A stretch of 5,215 nt of DNA from Anaerolineae bacterium (GTDB lineage Bacteria > Chloroflexota > Anaerolineae > 4572-78 > J111), in the NCBI GenBank assembly GCA_020433835.1, contig JAGRBY010000529.1:1-5215 (forward strand), read 5' to 3'. This document shows positions 3,251 to 5,215 of this stretch, piece by piece. Position 1 is the stretch's first letter. Every line of letters begins with the position of its first letter. Under the pieces are notes generated by a model. That model saw only the letters and a list, made by a program, of their open reading frames with translations. It ran no database searches and had not been told where the DNA came from. Both the position numbers and the translations under genes were made by a program.

Positions 3251-5215
3251 ATGCCCACCAAACAGCGCCCAACCAACCAAACCTCATCATCCCTGGCCGA
3301 GCCGTTCTCGCGCCTTTTTGTTGATCGCGCCGAAGCCGATTGGGTCTTTGACCTTTTTCGCGACACCGTCCGGCAGCTACGTGCGACCGCCTATGATCCG
3401 CGTCTGGCGGTGACATTGTCGGAGCGCTCCGGTAAGCTGCATTTGCATGTGAATTTCGGCAGTTGGCTGGTAATCGGCTTTCGCGGCCCCGGCCAGGTGC
3501 CTGAGCGCGTCGATGTGACGCTGTTGGCCCAAACTATAGCCTGGGACGAGCGTCTAACCGGCTTTGCTTTTGAGCGCAAAGAAGGCGAGCCGGAAGTGCG
3601 CAGCTACGCTCTGCCGCTTGATGTCGTTCGACCGCTAACAACATCGCTACGCCAAGCCTACGAAACCTCCCTCGATTTCATCGCCAACAAGTTCCAAAAC
3701 TGGAAAAAAGCCACCCATTGGAAGCAGCACAACCCCGAACTGATCGAAGCCTTTTTCGATCCTGAGCGCCGTGAGCGTCTCTTCGCCGCCGGACTGACCG
3801 ATTTCGAGCTGGTCTACGAGCGGCAGTATACGGCTTTCAGCTCGGATTTGGTGCTGGCGGAGGAGGGGGTTGGGTATGAGGCTGAGGCTAAGGCTGAGAT
3901 TACTAACCACAAGAATACGAACGCAAACGAGGGAAATCTGTTGGAAAGAGAAAAGATTAACAAGAAATTGAGTGAAGACTTTGAAAGGTTTAAGCACAAT
4001 TTCTATGACCGCTGTATTGTAAAACTTCGGCGAAAACGCATCGGACAGCTTCGTGATTTGCTTTCTAATCCAGGGAGTATAACTGCACAGATTTTTAATC
4101 AAGAAGTTTGGAATATCCATAATACAGTTACTTTTAATGGGGCCGTTGTTAATATTTTCGAACGTGATGATTTTGACGATGAGGTGTTGTCACAAATAGA
4201 TACGGCTATTGATTCTGACGATTTTGAAGTGGGTGGCAATTCTATTTGGGGCAGTGGAAGCCGTGTTTATGCTCCACGATTAATAAATGAGGACGAAAAA
4301 ACCAATTATATTCACCAAGCTTTACATATTCTAAATGACACGAAGTTAACACCATTAGAGAAAGTTGAACGTATAAAAAGTATTTATGGTTTCGGTGATA
4401 ACATTTCTACCGGACTTGTAATGATATTTCATCCTGACGAGTTTAGCCTCTACAACCGCGAGGCGCAAAATATATTGGGGAGATTAGGCTACGGAAGTAG
4501 AGTTTCCCTTAAGGAATATCAAGAAATTATCAGAGAACTAAAAAATGATTTAGAGGCACAAGATTATCTTGAACTAGATTGGTTTTTGTATCGAGTCAAC
4601 CGTAGAGCGTATAGTAGCTCTTTAAATGAGCCTGACGAGTATGTAACCAATGATAGCGAATTGCTTGAACTCGCCGAACCCTTTTCGCAGATATTTGCCA
4701 GTTTTGAAGAAGCTGAGTGGGCCTTTGATCTGCTGACCGAAACTTGCGAGCGGCTGGGTATCGAGGATGCGGCAGACGAGCGCTTTGCCGTCACACTAGT
4801 CGAGCGCTATGGCGGTTTGAGCCTGCACTTTAACTTTTACGACTGGTTGATCTTGGGCTTCCGCCCGCCGGAGTTGGCCCAGAAGCGCGTGCGGCTGCCA
4901 CTTCTTATTGAAAGCGCACCGTTCGGCAAAAGTTTCATCGAATACGAATTTGAACAAGCAGTGGACGAAGCCCCCATCGCCGCCTACGGACTACCCATCG
5001 AAAAAGTACGCGGCTGGGAGACCGACCTTCAATCGCTCTTCAAAGAAACATTAACCGCCATCGCGCAACGCTTTAGCACCAGACCCTATTCCCGCGACGA
5101 AACCCACCATCAGCCTGCCCTCGCCACCGCTATTTTCGATAAAAACGCTCGCCTCCCCCTCCTAACCGAACCAACCCCCTCCCTATCTGACCCTCCCCAA
5201 TTACCAATTACCAAT
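3251..5215 (+). CDS. Large multidomain protein with duplicated unknown domain flanking a McrB-N-like segment; 3' end outside window
   Basis: The frame from ATG 3251 is open to the last base (655 codons, no stop), so the gene runs off the window. A TGA at 3236 in the same frame makes 3251 the first possible start; no clear Shine-Dalgarno precedes it. Residues 15-178 and 474-638 are two copies of one domain. Both begin LAEPFS and share W-FDL, AVTL-ER, L-LH-NF, WL--GFR and a later YxLP motif. Their first 79 columns are about half identical by hand alignment. I do not recognise this domain; the AVTL to GFR part looks like beta-strands. A repetitive linker (about 203-228) leads to an AT-rich central segment (about 229-459) with SNPGSITAQIFNQEVW, GSGSRVYAPRL, GFGDNISTGLVMIFHPDEF, YNREAQNILGRLGY and LDWFLYRVNR. 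From memory this pattern resembles regions N-terminal to the motor in McrB-type restriction ATPases. The end is Pro-rich (PTPSLSDPPQLPITN), like an interdomain linker. No Walker motif or nuclease motif is present in the visible part. A defence role is a hypothesis. Confidence 0.8.
   Translation, partial: MPTKQRPTNQTSSSLAEPFSRLFVDRAEADWVFDLFRDTVRQLRATAYDPRLAVTLSERSGKLHLHVNFGSWLVIGFRGPGQVPERVDVTLLAQTIAWDERLTGFAFERKEGEPEVRSYALPLDVVRPLTTSLRQAYETSLDFIANKFQNWKKATHWKQHNPELIEAFFDPERRERLFAAGLTDFELVYERQYTAFSSDLVLAEEGVGYEAEAKAEITNHKNTNANEGNLLEREKINKKLSEDFERFKHNFYDRCIVKLRRKRIGQLRDLLSNPGSITAQIFNQEVWNIHNTVTFNGAVVNIFERDDFDDEVLSQIDTAIDSDDFEVGGNSIWGSGSRVYAPRLINEDEKTNYIHQALHILNDTKLTPLEKVERIKSIYGFGDNISTGLVMIFHPDEFSLYNREAQNILGRLGYGSRVSLKEYQEIIRELKNDLEAQDYLELDWFLYRVNRRAYSSSLNEPDEYVTNDSELLELAEPFSQIFASFEEAEWAFDLLTETCERLGIEDAADERFAVTLVERYGGLSLHFNFYDWLILGFRPPELAQKRVRLPLLIESAPFGKSFIEYEFEQAVDEAPIAAYGLPIEKVRGWETDLQSLFKETLTAIAQRFSTRPYSRDETHHQPALATAIFDKNARLPLLTEPTPSLSDPPQLPITN
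3293..3784 (+). repeat. Intragenic domain repeat, copy A (residues 15-178)
   Basis: This is the N-terminal copy of the duplicated domain in the gene starting at 3251. It opens LAEPFSRLF and contains WVFDLF, LAVTLSER, LHLHVNF, WLVIGFRGP, SYALPLDVVRP and a tail HNPELIEAFFDPERRERLF. The DNA is GC-rich (one sampled 60-nt stretch, 3481-3540, is 40/60 G+C). The copies have diverged, so the duplication is old rather than a recent tandem event. Confidence 0.8.
3878..3898 (+). repeat. In-frame GAGGCT hexamer tract in the linker
   Basis: GAGGCT (3878), GAGGCT (3884), AAGGCT (3890, one change) and a final GAG (3896) run in frame and encode EAEAKAE. The tract lies exactly where base composition drops from GC-rich to AT-rich. 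It may be a flexible linker or the scar of repeat-mediated joining. Confidence 0.65.
4670..5164 (+). repeat. Intragenic domain repeat, copy B (residues 474-638)
   Basis: This is the C-terminal copy of the duplicated domain. It opens LAEPFSQIF and contains WAFDLL, FAVTLVER, LSLHFNF, WLILGFRPPE and AAYGLP, with a tail (HHQPALATAIFDKNARLPLL) that also lines up with the tail of copy A. The DNA returns to high GC (4861-4920 is 40/60 G+C). Copy B is followed directly by the Pro-rich linker at the window end. Confidence 0.8.
5197..5215 (+). repeat. Heptamer CCAATTA tract, 2.7 units, continuing off the window
   Basis: CCAATTA (5197), CCAATTA (5204) and CCAAT (5211) are perfect copies cut by the window edge. 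The tract is in the open frame and reads QLPITN; because 7 is not a multiple of 3, a longer array would cycle through P-I-T-N-Y-Q-L with no stop. Its reverse complement TAATTGG is 5/7 identical to AGATTGG, a rotation of the GGAGATT heptad at 967-1030. Confidence 0.65.

Noticed and set aside
3647..4120. 157-residue minus-strand frame opposite the large gene
   Set aside because: It is opposite a plus-strand frame that is continuous for 655 codons and carries an internal domain duplication. The minus-strand product shows no recognisable motifs and crosses the composition boundary arbitrarily.
3900..4665. Insertion sequence or transposon inside the large gene
   Set aside because: There are no terminal inverted repeats, target duplications or transposase frame, and the reading frame is unbroken through the region.

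Overview
The window looks like a piece of a moderately GC-rich bacterial chromosome. Short heptanucleotide repeats between (and apparently inside) genes, together with the general gene style, suggest a filamentous or environmental Chloroflexota lineage (Anaerolineae/Caldilineae-like). That placement is an inference from style; there is no marker gene to fix it.

Left part (1-2024, + strand): two genes pointing the same way that fit myo-inositol catabolism. The first is the C-terminal two thirds of a CoA-acylating (methyl)malonate-semialdehyde dehydrogenase (MmsA/IolA), cut by the window edge. The second is a complete IolE-like TIM-barrel enzyme (inosose dehydratase family). IolE acts early in the pathway and IolA at its end, where malonate semialdehyde becomes acetyl-CoA. 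Between them lies a 120-nt spacer made almost entirely of a 7-nt minisatellite (consensus GGAGATT) followed by inverted copies of it.

Middle part (2025-2409): a non-coding island. It holds a minus-strand tRNA-Gly(CCC) with a perfect-consensus sigma70 promoter (TTGACA-17-TATAAT) and a 13-bp hairpin plus U-tract terminator. A divergent plus-strand promoter serves the next gene.

Right part (2410-5215, + strand): a complete family-2 glycosyltransferase of the dolichol/polyprenol-phosphate mannosyltransferase type, then a large gene that starts at 3251 and stays open to the window end (655 codons, no stop). This last gene is the most interesting item. Two copies of an unrecognised domain of about 165 residues (roughly half identical in their best part) flank a clearly AT-rich central segment. 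The central segment resembles the helix-rich DNA-recognition or accessory regions found N-terminal to the ATPase/GTPase in McrB-type restriction proteins. The protein may be the front half of a McrB-like defence protein whose motor domain lies beyond the window. That is a hypothesis: no nuclease or NTPase motif is visible here.
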